Source: CAZSVE01 sp964610175
GTDB lineage: Bacteria > Pseudomonadota > Gammaproteobacteria > HK1
Direction: 5' to 3'
NCBI GenBank assembly: GCA_964610175.1
Contig: CAZSVE010000016.1
Span: 1-45,230, forward strand
Length of the DNA stretch: 45,230 nt
The notes below the pieces were generated by a model. That model saw only the letters and a list, made by a program, of their open reading frames with translations. It did no database searches and was not told the DNA's origin. The translations under genes and the position numbers were made by a program. Shown piece after piece: positions 1 to 7,785 of this stretch (within the stretch, counting starts at the first letter, position 1; every line of letters starts with the position of its first letter).

Positions 1-28
1 TGCCTCATCTAACCAACCAGAGATAGAA

Positions 29-916
29 CTAAGTACGCTTTACCCGGATGAGCCAAAATAACTGCTCCCCATTTATTCGATGCCCCGTGATGGCATCCCG
101 ACCCGGCTTCGATAGCAACCAATCCATAAAGACTTGAGCCCCCTCCTTCTTTACGTGGGGATGCTTTGCCGGATTCACCAGAATGACGCCGTATTCATTG
201 TAAAGCCTCGGATCACCCTCCACCAGAATCACCAACTCGCCACGATTCCTGAAATTCAGCCAGGTACCGCGATCGGTCAGGGTATAGGCATTCATCCCAG
301 AGGCCGTATTCAAGGTCGCCCCCATGCCGGAACCGGTCTCCCGATACCAGGTACCGGAAGCGGCCTTCACATCCCGCTTCGCCTCCTTCCACAATTTCCG
401 TTCCGCCTTGTGCGTACCACTATCATCTCCCCGTGAGGCAAATGGCATTTCGGCATCGGCAATTTTGGCAAAGGCCGCCGATGCATCGGTCATGCCCTTT
501 ACGCCAACCGGATCATCCTTTGGTCCAACCACAACAAAATCGTTATACATCACCGGATAACGTTTTATTCCGAACCCGTCCGCGACGAATTTCTCTTCCG
601 ATGACTTGTGATGGACAAACAAGACATCCGCATCGCCACGCCTTGCCAGTCGAATCGCCTGACCGGTCCCCACGGCGACAACGCGCACCTCGATACCCGT
701 TTTATTCTGGAAAATCGGCAGGATATGCTCGTAAAGACCAGAATTTTGCGTCGAGGTCGTCGACGCAACCGTGATAAAGGAATCGACAGCCCAGGCGGGA
801 ATACCGCCGACAAGGCCAAAAATCAACAGCAACGTAAAAATCGAATTCCTGAGACGCACCCGTGCCGTCATCCGAGAAAGGCAAAAATCGATAAAACGGC
901 ATTTTGCAATTACCAC
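29..916 (-). CDS. tupA: TupA, tungstate-binding periplasmic protein of an ABC transporter
   Basis: Periplasmic solute-binding protein that captures tungstate (possibly molybdate) for the TupB/TupC importer encoded just upstream. The 295-aa product has a basic N-terminus, a hydrophobic segment at about residues 26-42 and a likely signal-peptidase site after AWA (about 43). The mature protein opens with the ST-TST-rich oxyanion loop near residues 52-60, which is typical of TupA rather than ModA. The start is a GTG preceded by AAAGGAG with a 7-nt spacer, so this non-ATG start is well supported. It overlaps the end of tupC by 7 nt, which makes it the last gene of a B-C-A operon. The moaA gene about 3 kb upstream uses the same metal chemistry. 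Tungstate over molybdate specificity is inferred from family resemblance only. Confidence 0.9.
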   Translation of the reverse strand: MVIAKCRFIDFCLSRMTARVRLRNSIFTLLLIFGLVGGIPAWAVDSFITVASTTSTQNSGLYEHILPIFQNKTGIEVRVVAVGTGQAIRLARRGDADVLFVHHKSSEEKFVADGFGIKRYPVMYNDFVVVGPKDDPVGVKGMTDASAAFAKIADAEMPFASRGDDSGTHKAERKLWKEAKRDVKAASGTWYRETGSGMGATLNTASGMNAYTLTDRGTWLNFRNRGELVILVEGDPRLYNEYGVILVNPAKHPHVKKEGAQVFMDWLLSKPGRDAITGHRINGEQLFWLIRVKRT

Positions 917-1644
917 AACAATTCTCCTTTCACGAAGGCCTCGGCCTCCCGTGTACGAGGTCGTGAAAAAAACTCATCCACGGAAGACAACTCCACCAAT
1001 CGACCACGATGAAAAAACAATACCTCGTCGGCCATACGATGCGCCTGTCCCAGATCATGGGTCGTCATGACCACCTTGGTACCGGCCTGGTGAAACACAT
1101 TGATAATCTCTTCCACCGCACGTGTCGCCGATGGATCCAGATTCGCGGTAGGCTCATCCAGAAACAGCACCTGGGGATGTAGTGCCCAGGCACGCGCCAA
1201 CGCCAAGCGCTGTTGCTCCCCCGTGGACAGGACCCTGGCCGGGCGATCCATCAACGGCTTCAAGCCAACCACATTCAATGCGTTCGTCACCGTCGATCTA
1301 CGGACGTGCCTCGGCAAGCCACGCAGGCGCAAGGCATACTCCACGTTTGCCGCCACGGAACGCCGCAAAAGCACCGGCCGTTGAAACACCATGGCCTGGT
1401 GTCGATGAACCGATTCCCCCGTGCCACGATACCAGCGGACATGCCCCCTCGTCGGTGTGAGAAGCCCGTGACAGATCCGCAGTGTCAGGCTCTTCCCAGC
1501 GCCGTTGGGACCGAGGATTATGGTGCGAGGCCCCCTGTCCAATCGGATGGAGACCTCATCGAGCAGGCGATTCCCCCCCACCTCGAAACACACGTCCTCC
1601 AACACCAGCGGCAATATGCAATCGGAAACCTCCATTCGATACAT
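910..1644 (-). CDS. tupC: TupC, ATP-binding subunit of the tungstate ABC transporter
   Basis: Cytoplasmic ATPase of about 244 aa that powers tungstate import. Walker A GPNGAGKS lies at residues 45-52, the signature loop is a variant LSTGEQQR, and Walker B is LFLDEPTANLD followed by the switch motif TTHDL. The frame is open further upstream, but that part overlaps tupB in another frame. The ATG at 1644, two bases after the tupB TAG stop, is the sensible start; a second in-frame ATG lies 9 nt later. It overlaps the tupA GTG start by 7 nt. Tight packing indicates one transcript tupB-tupC-tupA. Confidence 0.88.
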   Translation of the reverse strand: MYRMEVSDCILPLVLEDVCFEVGGNRLLDEVSIRLDRGPRTIILGPNGAGKSLTLRICHGLLTPTRGHVRWYRGTGESVHRHQAMVFQRPVLLRRSVAANVEYALRLRGLPRHVRRSTVTNALNVVGLKPLMDRPARVLSTGEQQRLALARAWALHPQVLFLDEPTANLDPSATRAVEEIINVFHQAGTKVVMTTHDLGQAHRMADEVLFFHRGRLVELSSVDEFFSRPRTREAEAFVKGELLW

Positions 1645-1646
1645 CC

Positions 1647-2345
1647 CTATGCCTTGTCCCGTACCATGAAAACCCCGGCATTCACCACAAGAGAAATGGT
1701 GATCAGCACAATCCCAAGCCCCAGTGCCAATGGAAGATTGCCTTTGCTGGTCTCCAGGGAAATCGTCGTGGTCATTACCCGCGTGACATGATCGATATTG
1801 CCACCCACGATCATTACCGCGCCCACTTCGGCGATGGCACGGCCAAACCCGGCAAGGATCGCCGTCAGAAGACTGAATCGTCCCTCCCACAGCAAGGTCG
1901 ACACGGCCGTCCTCTGGTTCGTACCCAGCGATCGCAGCTGTTCCCCATATTCCTCCCAGAGATCCGCGACAATCTGACGCGTCAACGCGGCAATGATCGG
2001 GGTTACCAATACCCACTGGGCAATGATCATCGCCGTCGGCGTAAACAACAAGCCAAGCGTGCCCAAGGGCCCCATTCGGGACAGGCTGAGATAGACCACC
2101 AAACCCACCACCACCGGTGGTAATCCCATCAGTGCATTCAGGGATACCACCATGGCCTTGCGCCCCGGAAAATTGGACAAGGCCACTATCGCCCCAAGCG
2201 GCAAACCAATCAGCGACGCCAGCAACACCGCCGTCAGGCTAACCCCCATCGAGGTGGCGATGATCTCCCCGAGATCACTATCCATGGTGATCATCATGGC
2301 AATCGCCTCGTGCAATGCGGCGTGAAAATCATTCATGATTGCCAT
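1647..2345 (-). CDS. tupB: TupB, membrane permease of the tungstate ABC transporter
   Basis: Inner-membrane permease of 232 aa forming the translocation channel. Several hydrophobic helices are visible (about residues 35-55, 65-88, 95-120, 150-170 and 205-225). The permease EAA-like loop reads as the stretch around GFGRAIAEVGAVMIVGGNI, which couples to the ATPase. Length and sequence fit the TupB/WtpB class. It is first in the operon. The start could be ATG 2345 or the ATG three codons later; Shine-Dalgarno support is weak (AGGT close to the start). The usual order in many genomes is A-B-C, whereas here it is B-C-A. Confidence 0.88.
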   Translation of the reverse strand: MAIMNDFHAALHEAIAMMITMDSDLGEIIATSMGVSLTAVLLASLIGLPLGAIVALSNFPGRKAMVVSLNALMGLPPVVVGLVVYLSLSRMGPLGTLGLLFTPTAMIIAQWVLVTPIIAALTRQIVADLWEEYGEQLRSLGTNQRTAVSTLLWEGRFSLLTAILAGFGRAIAEVGAVMIVGGNIDHVTRVMTTTISLETSKGNLPLALGLGIVLITISLVVNAGVFMVRDKA

Positions 2346-2954
2346 TCATACCTGTTCGTCACACATCCCACGGCACGACCGACCCGCTTCGACTCGACGC
2401 GCCGGCATGGTAACCCCATTCCCCCGTACCTCTCGTTTCCACCAGCGGAAAAGACCCCGACCCTACGAGTCGAAACGGACACTCGATGCACGAGATCTCT
2501 CCATTCGGTCCAAATCACGTTCTTGAAACAAAGATAAAACACCACAGCCATCGAGAAATTCCCAGTCATTTTGTTCAGGAGTTTCGCAACCACATAAAAG
2601 GCATGAAAACGAGCGCTTTGCTCCCGGGGAGCGCGGCCCTGCGCATTCTGGTTTTCGATGCATCCAAAAACGACACTCACGCTCCCAAACCCCGATCTCC
2701 AACTCTCCCAAGGGAGCGGTTCGGTTACACCCCTCGATAATCTGTCCAGCGAAGCTTCGCCTCGAACCGACAAGGCATGATTTCGCATTGGTAAACCAAA
2801 ACTGGTCCTTGTAAAACCCGGCTCATTCGCGAAGATGAGCGGGAAATAAACAAACCTATTCCCCGCTCATCTTCAGCGAATGAGTCTAGTTTTACGAAAC
2901 GCTGGCTTTGCCTTACTACGACCAAATCACGCTTCATCGCCTCGAAGCCAGGCT
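2346..2954. other. Gene-free gap filled with dispersed repeats
   Basis: No credible gene. The gap holds a minus-oriented fragment of the GAGAGATCT-type repeat around 2482-2513, and two facing copies of the ~110-bp dispersed repeat (2746-2854 and 2858-2963). Short open frames here read through repeat sequence and have no ribosome-binding site or recognisable product. The promoter of the tup operon should lie near 2350-2480, but I cannot point to a convincing -35/-10 pair. Confidence 0.6.
2746..2854 (-). repeat. ~110-bp dispersed repeat (family A), copy 1
   Basis: Minus-oriented copy. In plus sense the family starts with TTTGTTTATTTCCCGCTC, carries a small CTCAT...ATGAG hairpin and a TTTTGCCTTACCGATGCC-like middle, and ends in the palindrome GCGAAGCTTCGC followed by CAG. 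This copy faces copy 2, together forming a large imperfect inverted repeat. Confidence 0.8.
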
Positions 2955-2963
2955 TCACCAGAC
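2858..2963 (+). repeat. ~110-bp dispersed repeat (family A), copy 2, overlapping the coaE stop
   Basis: Plus-oriented copy. Its terminal GGCTTCACCAG runs into the 3' end of coaE, so the TGA stop (2955-2957, minus strand) lies within the repeat end. Copies 1 and 2 are head to head with only a few bases between them. Confidence 0.75.
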
Positions 2964-3650
2964 CCTCGCCATCTCCAGGTAACGATAATGCACATCCATG
3001 GTCTCCCTGCCAAGGCGCTCCACATCTCCATCATTCACGATCACATCATCCGCCGCGGCGAGACGCCCCTCCCGGCTTGCCTGGGCATCGATGATCGCCC
3101 TTATGGCGGCCTCCGACGCCCCATCCCGTTTACATGCGCGTTCGACCTGCCGCGCCACCGGGGTATCCACCACGAGCACTCGGGCAACTCGCCACGCCTC
3201 CTTGCAGGCAAGATTCACTTCCCCCGGAGCCCCCCCCGGAGAAGAATCCCTGGCGCCATTCCGCATTCCCGCAGGCGCCTTTCGGGTGCCCTCCAGGAGC
3301 AGCGGGATCGCCAACACACAATACGCCCCCTCGGCCGTATCCGAGCGACGCCGCATCTCCTCCCGGATACGCGGGTGCAGAATGCCTTCGATGCGTTCCC
3401 GTTCCGCGGGGGCGGAAAACACCCGCGCCCGCAGCGCTGCGCGATCGAGACGCCCCGCCGCCAGGACATCCATTCCGAACGCCGACACGATCTCCGCCAG
3501 CGCCGGTTGCCCCGGTTCCACGACATCCCGCGCCACCTCGTCCGCATCAATGATGGCAACGCCCTGCCGCGCCAATATGCGCGCCACGGTACTCTTGCCC
3601 GAGGCAATACCGCCCGTCAACGCCACGGTAAAACGGGAACCATTCACCAT
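2955..3650 (-). CDS. coaE: Dephospho-CoA kinase
   Basis: Phosphorylates the 3'-OH of dephospho-CoA, the last step of coenzyme A synthesis (cytosol). The 231-aa product has the P-loop GGIASGKST near residues 13-21, the DADEVARDVV motif, HPRIRE, and the C-terminal QASREGRLAAADDVIVNDG block typical of CoaE. ATG 3650 has GGAG five bases upstream. The frame stays open further upstream only through a dispersed repeat, so a longer form is rejected. Two oddities are visible. The protein is about 30 residues longer than usual because of a Gly/Pro/Ala-rich insertion between PLLLEG and WRVARVLVVD (about residues 120-150). Its last codons and stop lie in repeat sequence. The catalytic core appears intact. 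Confidence 0.92.
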   Translation of the reverse strand: MVNGSRFTVALTGGIASGKSTVARILARQGVAIIDADEVARDVVEPGQPALAEIVSAFGMDVLAAGRLDRAALRARVFSAPAERERIEGILHPRIREEMRRRSDTAEGAYCVLAIPLLLEGTRKAPAGMRNGARDSSPGGAPGEVNLACKEAWRVARVLVVDTPVARQVERACKRDGASEAAIRAIIDAQASREGRLAAADDVIVNDGDVERLGRETMDVHYRYLEMARVW

Positions 3651-4084
3651 GAAATCTCCAACGAATTCCTCACATCGAGAAACGTAAACGCCACAAAATC
3701 TTTCCTGTTGGTTCCCAAGCGGAAGCGCAGGAACCCAATCCGGCCTGGCCGGAACCAAAGATTTCTGCTTAATCACTTCCCTGTCATCTCGACCGAAGGG
3801 AGAGATCTTATGCATTCGGTATTTCTCAGTGCAGAAGATTTCTCGCGCAGCGAAAAATGACAAACCATGATTTTTTTGATCATTGCTGAAACTTCCAGCG
3901 ATTGCGCTCCCAAGCCAAAGCCTCGGAGCGAGCGGAGGAATTTATCCTTTCGCTGGCGCCAAAACGCTCGCTTCGGTACGAGTCGAAACACGGTGTAGGG
4001 AAACATTCGCGCTGCAAATCAATCATCGACAGGAAACCACATCGCCCCCCGCCAAACCCTCGCTCCAACCGGAGACGACGTCGT
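3651..4084. other. Gap between coaE and moaA
   Basis: No gene supported. The part adjacent to coaE holds the ribosome-binding site (GGAG at about 3656-3659 on the minus strand) and then a family B repeat. The moaA-proximal part (about 3900-4080) contains short direct and inverted motifs around GCTCGCTTCGGTACGAGTCG but no open frame with a start signal. Confidence 0.5.
3727..3885. repeat. GAGAGATCT-type dispersed repeat (family B), copy
   Basis: Contains a CCGGCCTGGCCGG hairpin, then CATCTCGACCGAAGGGAGAG, and ends ...TTTCTCGCGCAGCGAAAAATGACA followed by TTTTTTGATC. Similar units occur at 5150-5264 and 19091-19217. It lies between the coaE start and the moaA end. The rest of the gap (3886-4084) holds no gene I can support. 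Confidence 0.75.
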
Positions 4085-5083
4085 TCACCCCCCCGTGATC
4101 GACATCAGGCGATCGATCTGCTCCGGTTTCTCCGTAAACTCGTGACGCTGCGGCTTCAGGGCCAGGGCCTCCAGGATGGCCCCCCGCAATGCATCATCAT
4201 CGGCACCGCCCCGCAAGATGGAACGCAGATCGTAATGGGAATTCTGCCCGAGACAAAGATACAGCATCCCGTTCGCCGACAGGCGCACCCGGTTACAGGT
4301 TGCGCAAAAATGCTGCGAAAGCGGCGTGATGAAACCGATGCGAAGCCTGGTCCCCGCCACCCGAAAATAGCGCGCCGGTCCCCCGCCCGCGCCAGTCATT
4401 GCATCCGGAACCAGTTCGAAGCTCTCCTCCAGGCGCCGCTTCACCGCACCCAGATCCAGGTAATGCTCGCCGGACCCGCAACGCGAGCGGCCCATGGGCA
4501 TCGCCTCGATAAAGCGCAGCGTAAAACCATTGGCGAGACAAAACGCCACCATGTCCTCGAATTCATCCTCGTTCTGCCCCTTCAGGGCCACCATATTGAT
4601 CTTGATGGGCGAAAAACCTGCCGCCCGCGCTGCCGCCAGCCCGGATAGCACCGTATCCAGGCGTCCACTCCCGCCGGTCAGCGTCCGAAAGCGATCCGGC
4701 CGCAAGGTATCGAGACTCACATTGATGCGTTCCACCCCGGCGTCATGAAGGGGTATCGCCAGTTTTTCCAGCAGGCTCGCGTTGGTACTCAGGGAAAGAT
4801 CCGAAACCCCCGGCAATGCCGCAAGACGCGCCGCCAGTTCCACGATGCCACGGCGCACCAGGGGTTCCCCGCCCGTGATGCGGAACCGGCTCACCCCAAG
4901 CTCGGAAAATACCCGCGTCACCCGCTCCATCTCGTCGAAATCCAACCAGTTGGTCGCCGAGGTAAACCTGCGCGAACCACTGGGAAGGCAGTAGAAACAG
5001 CGATAGTTGCAGTTATCGGTCACCGAGAGACGGACGTATTCGATACGCCGCCCAAACGGATCGATCAATTGCTGATTTCCCAT
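4085..5083 (-). CDS. moaA: GTP 3',8-cyclase MoaA (molybdopterin biosynthesis)
   Basis: Radical-SAM enzyme that converts GTP into the cyclic intermediate used by MoaC to make cyclic pyranopterin monophosphate, the first committed step of molybdenum/tungsten cofactor synthesis. The N-terminal radical-SAM cluster motif CxxxCxxC uses Cys25, Cys29 and Cys32. ITGGEPL follows. The C-terminal GTP-binding cluster uses Cys260, Cys263 and Cys277 in FCATCNRVRL...CLG. The protein ends in GG, the conserved MoaA tail. The 332-aa length is normal. ATG 5083 has GGAG seven bases upstream. No other moa/moe genes are in the window. Its nearness to the tungstate importer fits a shared metal-cofactor role. Confidence 0.96.
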   Translation of the reverse strand: MGNQQLIDPFGRRIEYVRLSVTDNCNYRCFYCLPSGSRRFTSATNWLDFDEMERVTRVFSELGVSRFRITGGEPLVRRGIVELAARLAALPGVSDLSLSTNASLLEKLAIPLHDAGVERINVSLDTLRPDRFRTLTGGSGRLDTVLSGLAAARAAGFSPIKINMVALKGQNEDEFEDMVAFCLANGFTLRFIEAMPMGRSRCGSGEHYLDLGAVKRRLEESFELVPDAMTGAGGGPARYFRVAGTRLRIGFITPLSQHFCATCNRVRLSANGMLYLCLGQNSHYDLRSILRGGADDDALRGAILEALALKPQRHEFTEKPEQIDRLMSITGG

Positions 5084-5149
5084 TCCTCATCTCCACAACA
5101 GATCATATTTCCCGCGTGAAATACGACGGCTCCGCGCTTGCTCCACCCT

Positions 5150-5264
5150 AACCCGGCAAAGCCGGAAGCAAAATTCACTCGTATGTCATCTCGACCGGAG
5201 GGAGAGATCTTGTGGCCTGGAACTTCCACCAAAACAGCAGATCTCTCGCACAGCGAAAAATGAC
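5150..5264. repeat. GAGAGATCT-type dispersed repeat (family B), copy
   Basis: Begins AACCCGGCAAAGCCGG (hairpin), then GTCATCTCGACCGGAGGGAG, and ends TCGCACAGCGAAAAATGAC. Nearly the same as the unit at 19091-19217 over its first half. Confidence 0.75.
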
Positions 5265-5271
5265 TGGAAAG

Positions 5272-5378
5272 GTAGGGTGGAATAGCGAAGCGTATTCCAC
5301 GAAAAGATTTCCATTGCGCCATTTCTCCTGCGTGGAGCCCGCGTGGAATACGGCGGCTCCGCGCCTATTCCACCCTAC
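5272..5378. repeat. Palindromic GTAGGGTGG...CCACCCTAC element (family C)
   Basis: A ~107-bp element with inverted ends GTAGGGTGGAATA (left) and TATTCCACCCTAC (right), and internal inverted copies of GTATTCCACG / CGTGGAATAC. A right half of the same element lies at 5115-5150. The structure is that of a non-coding palindromic repeat or a MITE remnant. Confidence 0.75.
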
Positions 5379-5403
5379 ATTTCCCCCTTCCCCCTTCGAA
5401 CTT

Positions 5404-7785
5404 CTATTCCACGCCCCACAGAATGATCACCCCATCGCGGTCCCCCGACGCCGCCCGACGCCCATCCGGGGAGAAGGCGACGGATTTGACTTCATCGGAG
5501 TGTTCCCGGAAGGTGCGTATTTCCTCACCACTCGCTACATTCCAGAGTTTCAGGGTGTTGTCGCGACTCCCCGAGAGTACCATGCGCCCGTCCGGGGAAA
5601 AGGCGACGGAATTGACCTCGGCGGAGTGCCCCCGGAAGATGCGCATCTCCTCGCCGCTCGCCACATCCCAAAGTTTCAGGGTGTTGTCGCGACTCCCCGA
5701 GAGGATCCTCCGTCCGTCCGGGGAAAAGGCGACAGACGAGACCCAAGCAGAGTGCCCCCGGAAGGTGCGGACTGCTCGGCCACTCCCTGTATCCCAGAGT
5801 TTCAGGATGTGATCGCCACTCCCCGAGAGTACCATGCGCCCGTCCGGGGAAAAGGCCACCGAATTGACCTCGGCGGAGTGTTGATTGGTACCGTTTTTTG
5901 GGAAGGTACGGATCTCCCCACCACTCGCCACATCCCAAAGTTTCAGAGTGTTGTCGAAACTCCCCGAAAGTACTGTGCGCCCGTTCGGAGAAAAGGCGGC
6001 AGACGAGACCAAGGCAGAGTGCCCCCGCAAGGTGCGCATTTCCTCGCTACTCGCCACATCCCAGAGTTTCAGGGTGTGATCGCTGCTCCCCGAGAGTACC
6101 GTACGCCCATCCGGGGAAAAGGCGACGGAATTGACGTCACTGGAATGTTGATCGGCGCCATTTCTTGGAAAGGTGCGGATGATCTCACCGCTCGCCACAT
6201 CCCAGAGTTTCAGGGCGTTGTCCCAACTCCCCGAGAGCAACCTCCGTCCGTCCGGGGAAAACCGGATACAGTCATCCAGGCAAATTGCCACCTCATTACC
6301 ACCGAGATGCGCCTCAATACCACCGAGATGCGCCTCGATGCGCCACAACACCCGCCAGTTGGCGTAGTCGGGGGCCGTGGAAAGCAACCGCGCACGCACG
6401 ATTGCTTTTCCCCCCGCCGCGATCCGGACACGGGTCTCGAAGGTCTCGAAGCCCGGCTTTTCCACTCGGATGGTGTGTTCACCGGGGGCGAGGGTATGGA
6501 TGTCGGGCCCGCTGACACCCACGGGGTTGCCGTCGATGGTCACCGTGTCCCCGAACACATTGGAGCGCACGATGAGCCGCGCGGTTTTGGACAAAGGGGT
6601 AGGATGGGCAAAGGCGCCGTCAGGCGCCGTGCCCATCTTCGAGCCGGTAATGGGTGGGTCGTGCTGCGTGATGGGCACGGCTGCCTCGGGCGCCTTTGCC
6701 CATCCTACTTCGATCCGGTTTTTGGCGATGACCGCGAAGGTGCCGTTGGGGAATTTGTCCACATAGGCGCGGTACAGCGCGGGGTCCTGGCTTTCCTTGA
6801 TGCCGTTCCAGAATTCCAGCTCCATGGCCCGATCCACGGGGGAGTCGCGTGCGGCATCGGCCATCCGGATTTCCGGATCGGATTTCGGTTGCGATGCTTT
6901 CGGTTTCGGCGGTTCTGGTTCCTTTGGCAGCACGAAGACGAAATCCCCCTGGGACAATTCATATTCGTCGATCTTGCCGAACTGGGGGGTCTGTTGCGTG
7001 TATTTGGCTACCTCGGCCTCGAGATGAAGGCCGAGTTCCATGCCGGTAACATAGCCGTCGCCATCGAGGTCCCCCTTGCCATGGGCGAGGGCATCACTGA
7101 ATGCCGGGGCGAAGGTGCTCCTGGCCGGGACCGGTTCATCGGCGCTGCCGGCGGTGATGAACTGGCGGACGCGGCGGGCGGTGAGCCGGGTGATGTGGGG
7201 TGGTTCCTTGGGCAGGCTTCGTTCGCGGAACACGCTGCCGGAGAAGCAGCTGTCGAAGAGAAACAGGGCATGGCGGGCCTTGATCTGCCTCGCCCAAGCC
7301 AGGATCTGACTCATGGCCAGGGCCTTTTTGAGAAAGCCCTTGCGATTTCTACGCGGGTCGGGGGCATCCCGGGGCACCAGATACCCGGTACCGTCCTGGT
7401 CGGTGTGGCCGTGACCGGCGAAGAAAAAGAGCAGGCGATTGTTCTCGTCGAATCCATATTCGTCCTTGAAATTTTCGAAGGCGGCGCGGAGCTCATCGTC
7501 GTCGGGGTCCATGACCCGGATGATCTCCTTGAACCCCACCGCGCTGAGCGCCTCTGCCACCCGATCCAGTTCCCCGGGAATGGAGTCGAGGTCCTTCCAG
7601 CCGCTGCCCCATCTGTAATCGCTGACCCCGACCAGGAGGGCATGACTCTTTCCGTAGCGGAGCAGCTCCTCCCCCGCCGAGGTCCTGACGATCTGGAGAC
7701 CTCGGTCGGCGGCAGGGGCGAAGGAGGGAAATAGCGCGACCCCCGATAGTAAACAAAGGAGAATGATGCGGGTTTTGCTGTTCAC
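5404..7785 (-). CDS. Secreted caspase-family protease with PEGA domain and WD40 repeats
   Basis: A 793-aa multidomain protein. Residues 1-26 are a signal peptide (cleavage after APA). Residues 45-235 are a caspase/peptidase C14 domain with catalytic His125 (AGHGH) and Cys180 (FDSCFSG). A DGDGYVTGMEL stretch near 241 resembles an EF-hand loop. Residues 320-360 (FWNGIK...YVDKFPNGTFA) match a short repeat often found with bacterial caspases. Residues 402-468 are a PEGA domain (VTIDGNPVG...PGEHTIRVEKPGFE). Residues 495-793 hold seven WD40 repeats of 42-47 aa, so the protein probably combines cleavage with a protein-binding propeller in the periplasm or at the envelope. It starts at GTG 7785, overlapping the stop of the 103-aa gene as GTGA, which implies coupled translation. 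A palindromic repeat is embedded in frame (residues ~360-396). Substrate unknown. Confidence 0.88.
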   Translation of the reverse strand: MNSKTRIILLCLLSGVALFPSFAPAADRGLQIVRTSAGEELLRYGKSHALLVGVSDYRWGSGWKDLDSIPGELDRVAEALSAVGFKEIIRVMDPDDDELRAAFENFKDEYGFDENNRLLFFFAGHGHTDQDGTGYLVPRDAPDPRRNRKGFLKKALAMSQILAWARQIKARHALFLFDSCFSGSVFRERSLPKEPPHITRLTARRVRQFITAGSADEPVPARSTFAPAFSDALAHGKGDLDGDGYVTGMELGLHLEAEVAKYTQQTPQFGKIDEYELSQGDFVFVLPKEPEPPKPKASQPKSDPEIRMADAARDSPVDRAMELEFWNGIKESQDPALYRAYVDKFPNGTFAVIAKNRIEVGWAKAPEAAVPITQHDPPITGSKMGTAPDGAFAHPTPLSKTARLIVRSNVFGDTVTIDGNPVGVSGPDIHTLAPGEHTIRVEKPGFETFETRVRIAAGGKAIVRARLLSTAPDYANWRVLWRIEAHLGGIEAHLGGNEVAICLDDCIRFSPDGRRLLSGSWDNALKLWDVASGEIIRTFPRNGADQHSSDVNSVAFSPDGRTVLSGSSDHTLKLWDVASSEEMRTLRGHSALVSSAAFSPNGRTVLSGSFDNTLKLWDVASGGEIRTFPKNGTNQHSAEVNSVAFSPDGRMVLSGSGDHILKLWDTGSGRAVRTFRGHSAWVSSVAFSPDGRRILSGSRDNTLKLWDVASGEEMRIFRGHSAEVNSVAFSPDGRMVLSGSRDNTLKLWNVASGEEIRTFREHSDEVKSVAFSPDGRRAASGDRDGVIILWGVE
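6299..6340. repeat. 21-bp tandem duplication in the caspase gene
   Basis: Two nearly identical adjacent 21-nt units (CCACCGAGATGCGCCTCAAT / ...CGAT), encoding IEAHLGG twice immediately before the WD40 repeats. In frame, so length-neutral for the reading frame. Confidence 0.8.
6599..6708. repeat. Palindromic repeat inserted in frame inside the caspase gene (family D)
   Basis: Perfect 20-bp inverted ends: GTAGGATGGGCAAAGGCGCC at 6599-6618 and its exact reverse complement at 6689-6708, enclosing further palindromic GATGGGCACGGC/GCCGTGCCCATC arms. It is translated as the VGWAKAPEAAVPI...GAFAHPT linker between the caspase-associated repeat and the PEGA domain. Confidence 0.85.

Larger units (their letters stand above)
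5084..5403. other. Gap between moaA and the caspase gene, nested repeats
   Basis: No gene. Contains half of a family C element (5115-5150), a family B unit (5150-5264) and a complete family C palindromic element (5272-5378), packed almost end to end. Confidence 0.65.

Noticed and set aside
2880..3860. 326-codon plus-strand open frame opposite coaE
   Set aside because: Built partly from dispersed repeats and the antisense of coaE; no motif or start signal.
5404..6300. Regularly spaced near-identical DNA units resembling a CRISPR array
   Set aside because: The ~126-141-bp period is coding and gives WD40 repeats; there are no short repeats with unique spacers.
5212..7734. 840-codon open frame on the plus strand opposite the caspase gene
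   Set aside because: It is the mirror of a G+C-rich repeat gene. Its translation shows only reversed WD40-repeat composition, with no ribosome-binding site or family match, while the minus strand has signal peptide, caspase, PEGA and WD40 motifs.
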